Of a stretch of DNA of 64,000 nt, positions 45,661 through 54,239 are shown one piece after another. The position numbers and the translations under genes were made by a program. The notes below the pieces were generated by a model that was not told the DNA's origin, did not search any database, and worked only from the letters and a program-made list of their open reading frames with translations. This DNA is from Aeromonas sp. RU39B (GTDB lineage: Bacteria; Pseudomonadota; Gammaproteobacteria; Enterobacterales; Aeromonadaceae), in NCBI RefSeq assembly GCF_900156095.1, contig NZ_FTMJ01000001.1, positions 62,001-126,000 on the forward strand. The letters are read 5' to 3'. Within the stretch, counting starts at the first letter, position 1; each line of letters begins with the position of its first letter.

Positions 45661-46940
45661 GGCTCACTCCTTTGCATGGCGAGGTGCTGCTCGCCCGGAT
45701 GATCAAGACGCGCCAGCAGCGGTTCACTCTCTTTGAGGAACGCAGCCAGCTCATGGCCTTGCAGCGAATCGGCTTGCGGCAAGGGGACGGTGCGCGGGTT
45801 TTTGTGCACCCCGTTGACCAGAAACTCGTAGTGCAGGTGTGGGCCGGTTACACGACCAGTGCCGCCCAGCAAGCCGATGGTCTCACCCTGACGTACCCGC
45901 TCGCCCTTATCCACCATCCGCTTGGAGAGGTGGAGGTATTTGGTCACGTAGGTGGCGTTGTGGCGGATAAATACGAAGTTGCCGTTAAACGGGTTGCGTC
46001 CTGCCGCGACCACAGTGCCAGATCCGGCCGCCATGATCGGCGTACCGACCGGCGCCACATAATCGATGCCGTTGTGTGGCCGGATCTTGCCGGTGACCGG
46101 ATGTAGTCGGCGCGGGTTGAAGTTGGAGCTGATATAGCGAAAGTTCACCGGTGCGCGCAGAAAGCTCTTGCGCATCGCCTTACCTTGCGGCGTGTAGTAA
46201 TTGCCATCAGGCCCCAGCACGGCGCGATAACGTTCGCCCTGATTGACGAACTCGGCTGCCAGAATGTCGCCGGAGGCCACCTTGTCATCATCACGGAACT
46301 TCTCTTCATAGACGACGGTGAAGTGATCCCCCGGCTGCAGGTCCTGGGCAAAGTCGATGTCCCAGCCAAAGATGGCGGCAAAATCGAGGATCTGCTGCTC
46401 GTCCATGCCGGCGCTGCTGGCCGCACTCCAGAAGCTGGAGGTGATGGTGCCCTGCGCCGTGCTCTCGCGCGTGGCCAGCTCAATTTGAATATTGCGAGCT
46501 TTAAAGCCCTCATCCGTGCGACTGACCTTCAGGGTCTGCTCAACACTGACTGGATAATAGAGATGATAGAGACTGCCATCGGGTTGCAGTTTGAACGTGA
46601 GCTCGTCACCGGGATGAATGGTGTGCAGCGCCGCAGCCTCCGGCAAGGTGTCGATGATTTGTAGATCAGCGGTGTCGAGACCGAGGCGGGTGAAAATCTG
46701 GCCGAGCGTATCGCCGCTACGCACCTTTGCGACACGGGTTGTCAGAACCGGCTTAGGCGGCACCACCACAGGGGGAACCGGCTCTTGTCGCTCGGGGGCC
46801 TCTTCGTCACTTTCGATGGCTCTGGCGGTTTCGGTCTGTTCACCGGGCCAGATGGCCAGCATCATGGTCATGATGCCCAGCACCAGCATCATTTTGCGAT
46901 GCCAGAGGGGCAGGGCGTTGAAAGCGTTCCAGATCTGCAT
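45657..46940 (-). CDS. M23 family murein DD-metalloendopeptidase (MepM-like)
   Basis: Envelope peptidase of 427 residues expected to cut peptidoglycan cross-links. An N-terminal signal anchor (MMLVLGIMTMMLAIW) is followed by a Pro-rich linker, an OapA/LysM-like domain (VRSGDTLGQIFTRLGLDTAD, ~75-160), and the C-terminal LytM domain with zinc ligands in HNGIDYVAP (HxxxD) and GPHLHYEF (HxH). The zinc site is complete. Its stop overlaps the anmK start. MepM is the closest E. coli relative by layout, but NlpD/EnvC-type functions are ruled out by the intact site. Confidence 0.9.
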   Translation of the reverse strand: MQIWNAFNALPLWHRKMMLVLGIMTMMLAIWPGEQTETARAIESDEEAPERQEPVPPVVVPPKPVLTTRVAKVRSGDTLGQIFTRLGLDTADLQIIDTLPEAAALHTIHPGDELTFKLQPDGSLYHLYYPVSVEQTLKVSRTDEGFKARNIQIELATRESTAQGTITSSFWSAASSAGMDEQQILDFAAIFGWDIDFAQDLQPGDHFTVVYEEKFRDDDKVASGDILAAEFVNQGERYRAVLGPDGNYYTPQGKAMRKSFLRAPVNFRYISSNFNPRRLHPVTGKIRPHNGIDYVAPVGTPIMAAGSGTVVAAGRNPFNGNFVFIRHNATYVTKYLHLSKRMVDKGERVRQGETIGLLGGTGRVTGPHLHYEFLVNGVHKNPRTVPLPQADSLQGHELAAFLKESEPLLARLDHPGEQHLAMQRSEP

Positions 46941-47049
46941 GTCAAACGAGGAGGGACGGGCCAGACGGGCGATTCTACAGCCTTTCCAATTGTCCTGCCA
47001 TTCCAGTAAGATGAGCGGTCTTGTGGAAACGTGATTGGAGAGTCAAAAC

Positions 47050-48249
47050 ATGTCCCAGCTCGAGATGGCGCTGGCTGAAATCAAGCGCGGAGCGGAAGAG
47101 ATCCTGGTTGAAGAGGAACTGGTTGCCAAGTTGAAGGAAGGGCGCCCGCTGCGCATCAAGCTGGGGATGGACCCGACTGCGCCGGATATCCACCTGGGTC
47201 ACACCGTCATCCTCAACAAGCTGAAGACCTTTCAGGATCTGGGCCATGAGGTCATCCTGCTGATCGGTGACTTCACTGCCATGGTGGGTGATCCCTCCGG
47301 CAAGAACGCCACCCGTCCGCCGCTCTCCGAAGAGGCGATCAAGCACAACGCCCTCACCTATGCCGAGCAGGCGTTCAAGATCCTTGATCCCGCCAAGACC
47401 CGTATCGAATACAACTCGACCTGGCTGAGCGAGCTGGGCGCGACCGGCATGATCAAGCTGGCGGCCAAGCAGACCGTGGCCCGCATGATGGAGCGCGACG
47501 ACTTCAAGAAGCGCTACAGCAACGGCCAGTCCATCGCGATTCACGAATTCCTCTATCCGCTGCTGCAAGGCTATGACTCGGTCGCGCTGAAGGCGGACGT
47601 TGAGCTGGGCGGTACCGACCAGAAGTTCAACCTGCTGATGGGCCGCGAACTGCAAAAAGATGCCGGCATGGCGACCCAGTGCGTGCTGATGATGCCGCTG
47701 CTGGTGGGCCTCGACGGCGTCAAGAAGATGTCCAAGTCGGCAGGCAACTACATCGGTGTCCACGATGCCCCGGGCGAGATGTTTGGCAAGATCATGTCAA
47801 TCACTGACGATCTGATGTGGAACTACTACGAGCTGCTCTCCTTCCGTCCGCTGCCGGAGATTGAAGGGTTCAAGGCTGGCATCGCCGCCGGTACGCTCAA
47901 CCCGCGCGACGTGAAGATCTGGCTGGCCAAAGAGATCATCGCCCGTTATCACGACCAAGCGGCTGCCGAAGCGGCGCACGAAGACTTTACCCAGCGCTTC
48001 TCCAAAAATGCCATGCCGGACGAGATGCCGGAGCTGACACTGGCGCTTGAGGGGGAAGGGATGCCGGTAGCCAACCTGCTCAAAGAAGCCGGACTGGTTG
48101 AGACAACCTCTGAAGCGCTGCGCATGATTAAGCAGGGCGCGGTCAAGATTGACGGCGAAAAGCTCGATGACGGCAAGGCGCTGATTGCAGCCGGCACTGC
48201 TGTCTACCAGGTTGGTAAGCGCAAGTTTGCCCGGGTGACGCTCGCCTGA
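47050..48249 (+). CDS. tyrS: Tyrosyl-tRNA synthetase
   Basis: Class I aminoacyl-tRNA synthetase of 399 residues charging tRNA-Tyr. Signature motifs are HLGH in [13 protein letters not shown] and KMSKS in [12 protein letters not shown]; a C-terminal S4 domain follows ([19 protein letters not shown]). The length and the [23 protein letters not shown] pattern fit the TyrZ-like subclass rather than the 424-residue E. coli enzyme. The start at 47050 follows GGAG; terminator after the stop. Confidence 0.96.
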   Translation: MSQLEMALAEIKRGAEEILVEEELVAKLKEGRPLRIKLGMDPTAPDIHLGHTVILNKLKTFQDLGHEVILLIGDFTAMVGDPSGKNATRPPLSEEAIKHNALTYAEQAFKILDPAKTRIEYNSTWLSELGATGMIKLAAKQTVARMMERDDFKKRYSNGQSIAIHEFLYPLLQGYDSVALKADVELGGTDQKFNLLMGRELQKDAGMATQCVLMMPLLVGLDGVKKMSKSAGNYIGVHDAPGEMFGKIMSITDDLMWNYYELLSFRPLPEIEGFKAGIAAGTLNPRDVKIWLAKEIIARYHDQAAAEAAHEDFTQRFSKNAMPDEMPELTLALEGEGMPVANLLKEAGLVETTSEALRMIKQGAVKIDGEKLDDGKALIAAGTAVYQVGKRKFARVTLA

Positions 48250-48275
48250 TTGGCATTGCCTACACGCAGTAACAA

Positions 48276-48305
48276 CAAGGCCTCCCATCCGGAGGCCTTG
48301 TGCGT
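48276..48305 (+). terminator. Terminator of tyrS
   Basis: Perfect stem CAAGGCCTCC / GGAGGCCTTG with a five-base loop, followed by TGCGTTTTG. May also serve the convergent DJ-1 gene. Confidence 0.8.
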
Positions 48306-48322
48306 TTTGTGCGGCGATGAGA

Positions 48323-48889
48323 TTAGTCGGCGATCACCATGGGGGCGGCAACCTGACGGGCGAGTTCGGGGCCGCCTAACTGCTCGAGAATGGCCAGCGC
48401 AAACTCAATGCTGGTGCCGGGCCCTTGGCTGGTGATAAGGCGCGCCTCGCTATCGACCACCACGCGCTCAAGGCGTCGCTGCGAGGCGGGTAATCTGGCC
48501 TGAAACCCGGGGTGGCAGGTCACCGCAGCGTGACCAAGCAGGTCATGATGCGCCAACACCAGCGCCGGCGCGGCGCAGATGGCTGCACGCCAGCGCCGTG
48601 CATCAGCTTGCGCTTGCAACAGGGCAATGGCTGGCGGGCAGTCACGAATGGCTTCACTGCCGGGTACGCCACCCGGTACGGCAACCAGATCCCAGTGGGT
48701 GTCGGCTGGCAGGTCGGTCACATGACAATCGGCTTGCAAGCGCACGCCGCGAGATGCGGTCAACAGCAGGCTGCCATCGGCGGCGCAGGAGGCAAGCGTG
48801 ACCACCACGCCACCGCGTACCAGCACATCGACCAGCGCGACCGTTTCGATCTCTTCCGAGCCAGGGCCCATCAGTACAACTGCCTGCAT
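48323..48889 (-). CDS. DJ-1/PfpI family protein, YajL-like
   Basis: Protein of 188 residues of the DJ-1 superfamily. The nucleophile elbow Cys105 (AAICAAPALVLA) and an N-terminal acidic residue of the SEEIE segment (residues 11-15) are in place, and GVPGSEAIRD matches YajL/ThiJ proteins. Family members act in oxidative-stress protection and possibly glyoxal handling; roles are debated. It is the second gene after panE on the minus strand with a ~27-base gap, as panE-yajL neighbours are in some enterics. Confidence 0.88.
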   Translation of the reverse strand: MQAVVLMGPGSEEIETVALVDVLVRGGVVVTLASCAADGSLLLTASRGVRLQADCHVTDLPADTHWDLVAVPGGVPGSEAIRDCPPAIALLQAQADARRWRAAICAAPALVLAHHDLLGHAAVTCHPGFQARLPASQRRLERVVVDSEARLITSQGPGTSIEFALAILEQLGGPELARQVAAPMVIAD

Positions 48890-48916
48890 GTTTCCTCTCC
48901 TGCTTGTTCACAGACC

Positions 48917-49849
48917 TCAGGCCTGCTTTTCCTTGATGGCGTGGTAGAGACTGCGATTGACCGGCACGGCAATGTCGTGGGCATCGGCGCGCGCCAGTAA
49001 AAAGCCGGTGATCGACTCGATTTCGGTCAGGCGGCCTGCTTCCATATCCTGCAGCATGGAAGAGTAATTGTCAGCGGTCAGTTCACACACCGTAATGGTA
49101 CGGCGTTTGAGCTCTTCGGCGCTGGCATGAAGGCCTTCGGCCTGCATGACGTCGCACAGCTCCACCGACAGCTGATCCAGCGCATCAGCAAAACGCGGTG
49201 TGGCCAGTTCACCATTTTTTACCTTATGCAGGGCGGTGAGTGGGTTGACCATGCAGTTGATGGCCAGCTTTTGCCACTGCCGCTGCCGGATATCCTCATC
49301 CCAGCCGGCATCACCCAGTGCGCGGGCAAGATCTTCCGCCAGATTCTGGTACGCCTTGGCTGCGTCATTAAACGGTCCGACCCAGGTTTCGCCCTTGCCG
49401 GTATGGCGATACGCAAAGTGACCGCAGCGCATGGCGCCGTGATTGGTCACGCCGACCAACAGTGGATTGTCAGGAAACAGCCGGGCCACCTGCTCGGCCA
49501 CGCCCATACCATTGTGCAGTAGCACGATGGGCACGGCAGGGGAGAGCTTGCCCACCAGCGGCGTTAGCGCCGTGATCACCTGATGGGCTTTGGTCATCAC
49601 CAGCAGACGACGGACGCTGGCAACCTGATCGGTAAAGCAGCGGGTGATGCCTAGCAGGTGGTGGCTGCTGTCGAGGGCAATAAAATCGAAATCAGGGTGC
49701 AGGCGCGAGCGCTGGGCATCGCGTAGCAACACTTGAACCCGTTGGCCACTTTGTTCCAGCAAGGAGGCGAATACGCCGCCGAGGGCGCCGCAGCCGAGCA
49801 AGGTCCAGAGGGGAGGGGGAAGCAGAGGGGTTTTTCTGAGTGGCATCAT
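48917..49849 (-). CDS. panE: 2-dehydropantoate 2-reductase (ketopantoate reductase)
   Basis: NADPH enzyme of 310 residues making pantoate for coenzyme A synthesis. The N-terminal Rossmann motif LGCGALGGVFASLL, the central VLLHNGMGVAEQVA, the catalytic lysine region WQKLAINCMVNPLTAL and the C-terminal NYSSMLQDMEAGRLTEIESITGFLL all match PanE. The frame is open to 49888, but the ATG pair at 49849/49846 gives a normal N-terminus. Divergent from yajQ, with ~180 bases for promoters. Confidence 0.92.
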   Translation of the reverse strand: MMPLRKTPLLPPPLWTLLGCGALGGVFASLLEQSGQRVQVLLRDAQRSRLHPDFDFIALDSSHHLLGITRCFTDQVASVRRLLVMTKAHQVITALTPLVGKLSPAVPIVLLHNGMGVAEQVARLFPDNPLLVGVTNHGAMRCGHFAYRHTGKGETWVGPFNDAAKAYQNLAEDLARALGDAGWDEDIRQRQWQKLAINCMVNPLTALHKVKNGELATPRFADALDQLSVELCDVMQAEGLHASAEELKRRTITVCELTADNYSSMLQDMEAGRLTEIESITGFLLARADAHDIAVPVNRSLYHAIKEKQA

Positions 49850-50030
49850 GTACTCGTTATCCAGGCGCCGGCTGGCGTCTTCTGGCATCTCATGTGGCGG
49901 GGCTGTATGAAGCCCCTCGAATACTCTCGGGCAGGCATTCTAGCAGGGCACTACAAGGGGATCAGCATTTTTGCCGGCTTTTTGGTAGAGTGTGCGCCCA
50001 GCAGATGTGATGAATAACAAGGAGGCGACG

Positions 50031-50513
50031 ATGCCGTCATTCGATATTGTTTCCGAAGTAGAGATGAACGAAGTGCTGAATGCCGTGGATAACGCCAACC
50101 GCGAGCTGTCCACCCGTTTTGATTTTCGTGGTGTAGAGGCTTCATTCACCCTCAACAAGGAGCTGGTCAAGCTCGAGGCTGATGCCGATTTCCAGCTCAA
50201 GCAGATGGTGGATATCCTGCGTGAAAAGCTGATAAAGCGCGGAATTGATACCAACTCCATGAGTGTGGGGGATTCGGTGCACTCCGGTAAGCGCTTCTCG
50301 CTGGAAGTGACCTTTAAGCAGGGAATTGAGAAAGAGACCGCCAAGAAGCTGGTCAAACTTATCAAAGATTCCAAGATCAAGGTGCAGGCCGCCATTCAGG
50401 GGGACGAAGTGCGCGTGACGGGCAAGAAGCGTGACGACCTGCAAGAAGCGATTGCCCTTATCCGCGGCGCCGAGCTGGATCAACCGTTCCAGTTTCAGAA
50501 TTTCCGCGATTAA
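50031..50513 (+). CDS. yajQ: YajQ family cyclic-di-GMP-binding / nucleotide-binding protein
   Basis: Protein of 160 residues matching YajQ throughout ([32 protein letters not shown]-like [19 protein letters not shown]). Some homologues bind c-di-GMP and regulate virulence genes; others bind nucleic acid or GTP. The start at 50031 follows AAGGAGG and matches the family; the frame upstream is not coding. Followed by a bidirectional terminator shared with tsx. Confidence 0.95.
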   Translation: MPSFDIVSEVEMNEVLNAVDNANRELSTRFDFRGVEASFTLNKELVKLEADADFQLKQMVDILREKLIKRGIDTNSMSVGDSVHSGKRFSLEVTFKQGIEKETAKKLVKLIKDSKIKVQAAIQGDEVRVTGKKRDDLQEAIALIRGAELDQPFQFQNFRD

Positions 50514-50554
50514 TACCGTGTTACGTTGCCAGATGGCGGCGTAACGGGACAATA

Positions 50555-50586
50555 AAAAAACCGGAGCAGCGGCTCCGGTTTTTTTG
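50555..50586. terminator. Bidirectional terminator between yajQ and tsx
   Basis: Stem CCGGAGC / GCTCCGG with loop AGCG at 50561-50578, flanked by a run of A residues before and T residues after, so it works on both strands. Confidence 0.93.
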
Positions 50587-50600
50587 TCCTTCAAGTTTGA

Positions 50601-51437
50601 TTAGAACTTGTAGGTCACAGAGAAGTAGTGGCCAAAGCCGGTGTTGTTCAGAAGACCGCCGAACGCACCGTTGTTGATGCCATAGATCTCGTTGAAGTAC
50701 TTCAGGCCATAACCAACTGCGTAGCGGTCGGAGTGCCAGTAGATACCGTGGAAGGTACCCAGGCCGTGGCTAGAGTAATCTGCAGTATTGCCGTAGGTGT
50801 CACGGTCAAACAGATAGTCCAGGTAGCCTTGGTAGGAGATAAAGCTGCCGTTGGCGAAGGTGTAGAAGGGCTTGAACCAGTTCATGGAGAACTGATAGCC
50901 ATTCCACTTGCCTTCTTCCTTAGCGAAGCCACTTTCAGTAGCGTGACGGGCGTAGAGGTTCATACCAACTTTGCCAAACCACGGTACTTGCACGTCGGTA
51001 CCCAGACCGATCATGTTTTCCATCATGGTGTCATCAACGCTGTTCAGGGTAGCGATGTACACTTCCTGAACCGGACCAAAGGAGAGATCCTTACCGGTCA
51101 ATGCATCCAGGGACAGGCGCGGGGCAAACTTCATAAAGATGTTGTTACCGCTACCAGTTCCGTGCTTGTTGCTGTGCTTGCTATCGAAGATATCGAACAC
51201 ATCGACGTAGCCATACAGATCAAACAGACCGGAGCGACCGCCAAATTCCATCTCCAGATAGGTATCGTTGTAATCGTTACCAGAATAGGGGCGCTGATCA
51301 ATGGCGTGCATTACGTTGAACTGCAGCCACTTGTAATCGTTCTTGTGGATATCGCCGCTATAGTCGGCAGCGAAAACCGGAGCAGAAACAGCAGCCAGCA
51401 CGCTGGCAGCAATCAGAGTTTGGGCGAATTTGGCCAT
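50601..51437 (-). CDS. tsx: Nucleoside-specific outer-membrane channel Tsx
   Basis: Outer-membrane beta-barrel of 278 residues with a Sec signal peptide (AQTLIAASVLAAVSAPVFA) and C-terminal phenylalanine (HYFSVTYKF). The Tsx/OmpK family pattern is clear (YKWLQFNVMHAID near the N-terminus, EMEFGGRSGLFDLYGYVDVFDIFD, GMNLYARHA). It admits nucleosides and, in relatives, some antibiotics, phages and colicins. The region upstream has an informative operator layout: a CRP site between two AAACGTTT palindromes (51529-51600), as expected for CytR- or PurR-type control. Terminator shared with yajQ. Confidence 0.93.
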   Translation of the reverse strand: MAKFAQTLIAASVLAAVSAPVFAADYSGDIHKNDYKWLQFNVMHAIDQRPYSGNDYNDTYLEMEFGGRSGLFDLYGYVDVFDIFDSKHSNKHGTGSGNNIFMKFAPRLSLDALTGKDLSFGPVQEVYIATLNSVDDTMMENMIGLGTDVQVPWFGKVGMNLYARHATESGFAKEEGKWNGYQFSMNWFKPFYTFANGSFISYQGYLDYLFDRDTYGNTADYSSHGLGTFHGIYWHSDRYAVGYGLKYFNEIYGINNGAFGGLLNNTGFGHYFSVTYKF

Positions 51438-51527
51438 TTTTATTGTCTCTTTTGAAATCCGTTAGTTGAGGTATTCCGTAGCCTGCCCCGTGGGGCGAAA
51501 CGGATATTAGCCAAAAAATTTACACTG

Positions 51528-51540
51528 AGAAACGTTTTTG
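51528..51540. promoter_or_regulatory. LacI-family-type operator near tsx (proximal)
   Basis: AGAAACGTTTTTG with the core palindrome AAACGTTT at 51530-51537, ~95 bases before the tsx start. The core matches half-site spacing of PurR/CytR-type repressors. Confidence 0.45.
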
Positions 51541-51560
51541 TTGGGAACTATGTAGCGATC

Positions 51561-51576
51561 TGTGAGTCTAATCACC
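51561..51576. promoter_or_regulatory. CRP-binding site upstream of tsx
   Basis: TGTGAGTCTAATCACC matches TGTGA-N6-TCACA at nine of ten key positions. It lies ~130 bases before the tsx start, between the two AAACGTTT palindromes. E. coli tsx is activated by cAMP-CRP and repressed by CytR. Confidence 0.65.
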
Positions 51577-51585
51577 CTCGTTTTT

Positions 51586-51600
51586 AGCAAACGTTTCGCT
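51586..51600. promoter_or_regulatory. LacI-family-type operator near tsx (distal)
   Basis: AGCAAACGTTTCGCT, a near-perfect palindrome around AAACGTTT (51589-51596), close to PurR-box form. Centred 24 bases from the CRP site and 59 bases from the proximal palindrome. It is also only 12 bases from the ampG stop codon. Confidence 0.5.
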
Positions 51601-51611
51601 GAAACAAGCAC

Positions 51612-53018
51612 TTAGCTCGAACGTGCCAATCGTTTGGCTACTAATGGAATCAAACACATAGCTGGCAGACCGAGCAGCGCGGTACCGATAAAGAAGCCGC
51701 TGTAGCCGATAACCTCCACCACCACACCGGAAAAGCCGGCGATAAACTTGGGCAGCAGCATCATGATCGAGCTAAACAGGGCGTATTGGGTGGCCGAAAA
51801 GGCGACGTTGGTCAGGCTCGACAGATAGGTCACAAACGCCGCGGTGGCGATCCCGGCGCACAGGTTATCCAGCGAGATAACCAGGGTGAGCAGCATGACA
51901 TTGTGGCCAACCTGACCGAGCAGCGAGAAGAGCAGATTGGTACTGGCGGTGAGCAGTGCGCCCAGCAGCAAAATTCGCAGGGTGCCAAAACGCATCACCA
52001 GTACGCCGCCCAGGCTGGCACCGACCAGCGTCATGATCACGCCATATACCTTGGTGACGGTGGCTACCTCGGTTTTGGTAAAGGCCAAGTCTACATAGAA
52101 GCTGTTGGCCATGACCCCCATCACCACATCCGAAATGCGATAGCAGGCGATCAGCGCCAGAATAAGAAGCGCCGTGTTGCCGTAGCGCTCGAAAAAGTCG
52201 GCAAACGGACGCCAAATCGCCTCATGACACCACGCTCCCGGCCCGGCTAACGGGGCTGGCCAGCCACGCTCGAGCAGCTGCGCGCGATAGCGCTGCTGCT
52301 CATCGCTCTGCCTGGCCACATTGACCTCGGGTTCGTGGCAGCACAGGGTGGTGATGACCCCGATACCCATCAGCCCCGCCATGATGAAATAGGTCTGCTG
52401 CCAGCCAAGGCGATCGTAACCTGTGTCGCTGCCAAACCAGGCTGCCAGTGCCAAGGCGCCGGCGCCAGCCATGATCATCGCCAGACGATAGCCGGTCATA
52501 TAGGCCGCCGCCATGGCGGCCTGCAATCGCTCCGGCGCCGACTCGATACGGTAGGCATCGATCACGATATCCTGGGTGGCGGAGGAGAAGGCCACCAACA
52601 GGGCAAACAGGGCGAGGTGGGCCAGATCCTGCTTGGGATCACTCATTGCCATACCGCACAGGGCCAGCATGACCAGCACTTGGGAGAGCAGCATCCAGCT
52701 GCGTCGCCGCCCTATCAGGCGCGAAAGCAGGGGCAGCGGCAGACGGTCAACCAGCGGAGACCACACCCATTTAAAGCCGTAGGCCAGCGCCACCCAGCTC
52801 ATGTAGCCAATGTCACTGAGTGTGACATCGGCTTCACGCAGCCAGTAGGAGAGGGTGCCAAACACCAGCAGCAGCGGCAGACCGGAAGAAAACCCGAGTG
52901 CCAGCAAAATCATTACCCGGGACTCTAAATAGATGGCAAGGGACTGAGCCCAGCCAGTGGCGGCCGTGCGTTTGATGGTAAAACCCTCCTGCTGGCGTGA
53001 AAAAAAGAGAGCCGGCAT
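51612..53018 (-). CDS. ampG: AmpG-family muropeptide permease (MFS)
   Basis: Inner-membrane permease carrying GlcNAc-anhydro-muropeptides into the cytoplasm for recycling, which in related bacteria feeds beta-lactamase induction. About 12 or more hydrophobic spans. AmpG landmarks: ILLALGFSSGLPLLLVFGTLS, FKWVWSPLVDRLPLP, RRRSWMLLSQVLV and SATQDIVIDAYRIE. The first in-frame ATG is at 53018, used for the coordinates, but it lies in the loop of the ppiA terminator. The only strong ribosome-binding site (AGGAGG) faces an ATC codon at 52976, which would give a 454-residue protein starting with IKRTAATGW. An internal ATG at 52913 would remove residues before the first span. yajG and bolA nearby match the E. 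coli neighbourhood. Confidence 0.9.
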   Translation of the reverse strand: MPALFFSRQQEGFTIKRTAATGWAQSLAIYLESRVMILLALGFSSGLPLLLVFGTLSYWLREADVTLSDIGYMSWVALAYGFKWVWSPLVDRLPLPLLSRLIGRRRSWMLLSQVLVMLALCGMAMSDPKQDLAHLALFALLVAFSSATQDIVIDAYRIESAPERLQAAMAAAYMTGYRLAMIMAGAGALALAAWFGSDTGYDRLGWQQTYFIMAGLMGIGVITTLCCHEPEVNVARQSDEQQRYRAQLLERGWPAPLAGPGAWCHEAIWRPFADFFERYGNTALLILALIACYRISDVVMGVMANSFYVDLAFTKTEVATVTKVYGVIMTLVGASLGGVLVMRFGTLRILLLGALLTASTNLLFSLLGQVGHNVMLLTLVISLDNLCAGIATAAFVTYLSSLTNVAFSATQYALFSSIMMLLPKFIAGFSGVVVEVIGYSGFFIGTALLGLPAMCLIPLVAKRLARSS

Positions 53019-53033
53019 CGGCCGGCTGTCTCT
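53000..53033 (-). terminator. Rho-independent terminator of ppiA
   Basis: Stem GCCGGC / GCCGGC extended by AGA.. / ..TCT pairs, loop ATCG at 53017-53020, followed on the minus strand by TCTTTTTTT. It lies five bases after the ppiA stop and overlaps the upstream ATG of the ampG frame. Confidence 0.9.
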
Positions 53034-53037
53034 GGTG

Positions 53038-53640
53038 TTACTTGGTTTTCTTCGCTGCACTCTGCGGCTTGGTGGCGGGCTCTGGCAGCACCTCCACGTG
53101 GCGCAGAATCACCTGAGTGGCCGGGACGTCATTGGCACGCAGAATCGAGCTGTATTGAGTCGGGCTCTGGGCAATCTTGTCGAGCACGTCCATACCGCTC
53201 ACCACCTTGCCAAACACGGTGTAACCCGCGTGATCCACCCCATCCAGATTGGTGTTGTCCACCAGATTGAAGTAGAACTGGCGGGTCGCGCTATCGACAG
53301 CCTGAGTGCGCGCCATGGCAATGGTGCCGCGTTGATTGGACAGGCCCCCAATCGATTCGTTGACGACCGGCTCATAGGTTGGCAACTGCTGATATTGCTG
53401 GTTGTAACCGCCGCCCTGGACCACGAAGCCGGGAATGACCCGATGGAAGATGGAGCCGTCATAGCTGCCATCGGCCACGTAAGTGAGGAAGTTCTTCACC
53501 GTTTTGGGCGCCTGCTTGGAGGCCATATCCACCACGATAGTGCCGTGGTTGGTTTCAAACTTCACCAGCGGGGCGGCCAGCAGGCTCAGCGGAGCGAGCA
53601 GCGCGGCCACGCCCAGAACATGTTTAAAGTGCATCGTCAT
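53038..53640 (-). CDS. ppiA: Periplasmic peptidyl-prolyl cis-trans isomerase (cyclophilin type)
   Basis: Exported cyclophilin of 200 residues catalysing proline isomerisation during envelope protein folding. Signal peptide HVLGVAALLAPLSLLAAP; cyclophilin motifs YDGSIFHRVIPGFVVQGGGY (active-site Arg in FHR), GTIAMARTQ and ATRQFYFNLVDNTNLD. Lysine-rich tail. It lies between yajG and ampG, where E. coli has none, 15 bases after yajG on the same strand; its own terminator ends the transcript. Confidence 0.93.
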   Translation of the reverse strand: MTMHFKHVLGVAALLAPLSLLAAPLVKFETNHGTIVVDMASKQAPKTVKNFLTYVADGSYDGSIFHRVIPGFVVQGGGYNQQYQQLPTYEPVVNESIGGLSNQRGTIAMARTQAVDSATRQFYFNLVDNTNLDGVDHAGYTVFGKVVSGMDVLDKIAQSPTQYSSILRANDVPATQVILRHVEVLPEPATKPQSAAKKTK

Positions 53641-53655
53641 GAGCGGGCTCTCCGG

Positions 53656-54231
53656 TTAGCTGGCTTGGCCTTTGATGTAAGCACGTACCTGCTGATCGCT
53701 CATCATCTGTTGCAGCAGATTGCCCAGATGCTGGTTCAGGATGGACTCGAGTTCGGCCATGTCAGGCTGACCCGGGCCCTCCTTGGAAGAGGACGCATTA
53801 AACTGCTTGCTCACCTTGTTGCCTTGGTAATCGGCGGTGATCTTGAGGCTGACCTTGGCCCGGGTGACATAGGTGAAGGTCTTCTCTTCCACGGTCACGG
53901 CCGCTTGCAGCACTTCCAGCTGGACGTGGGTCGAGCCGATGTTACCGACATTCAGCCCTTGGCTACGCAGCCCCTCCGAGAGCTTGTCGGAAAGGATGGT
54001 GGCGAGCGGACGATCGGTGCCGACCAGAATGGCCGCTTGATCCTTCTTCTTCACCGAGAAGACATAAGCGGCCTCACGGCGATCCACCCCTTCCAGCGTC
54101 ACGCTGTTACCGGAGTAATATTGCTGGTTGGACGGGATGATCTGCGGATTGATATAGGCAATTTCTGGCCAGTGGGTGGCACAGCCGCCGAGCAGCATGG
54201 CAGTCAGCAGAAAGATAGTTTTCTTCATCAC
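53656..54231 (-). CDS. yajG: YajG family lipoprotein
   Basis: Lipoprotein of 191 residues; signal peptide with lipobox LLGGC (Cys17). The mature domain matches YajG (VSVKKKDQAAILVGTDRPLATILSDKLSEGLRSQGL, then the TADYQGNKVSKQFNASSS repeat-like strand). Function unknown; E. coli yajG lies beside ampG and bolA, all found in this stretch. Nine bases after the rlmG gene upstream, so possibly cotranscribed. Confidence 0.9.
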   Translation of the reverse strand: MMKKTIFLLTAMLLGGCATHWPEIAYINPQIIPSNQQYYSGNSVTLEGVDRREAAYVFSVKKKDQAAILVGTDRPLATILSDKLSEGLRSQGLNVGNIGSTHVQLEVLQAAVTVEEKTFTYVTRAKVSLKITADYQGNKVSKQFNASSSKEGPGQPDMAELESILNQHLGNLLQQMMSDQQVRAYIKGQAS

Positions 54232-54239
54232 GGGTTCCC

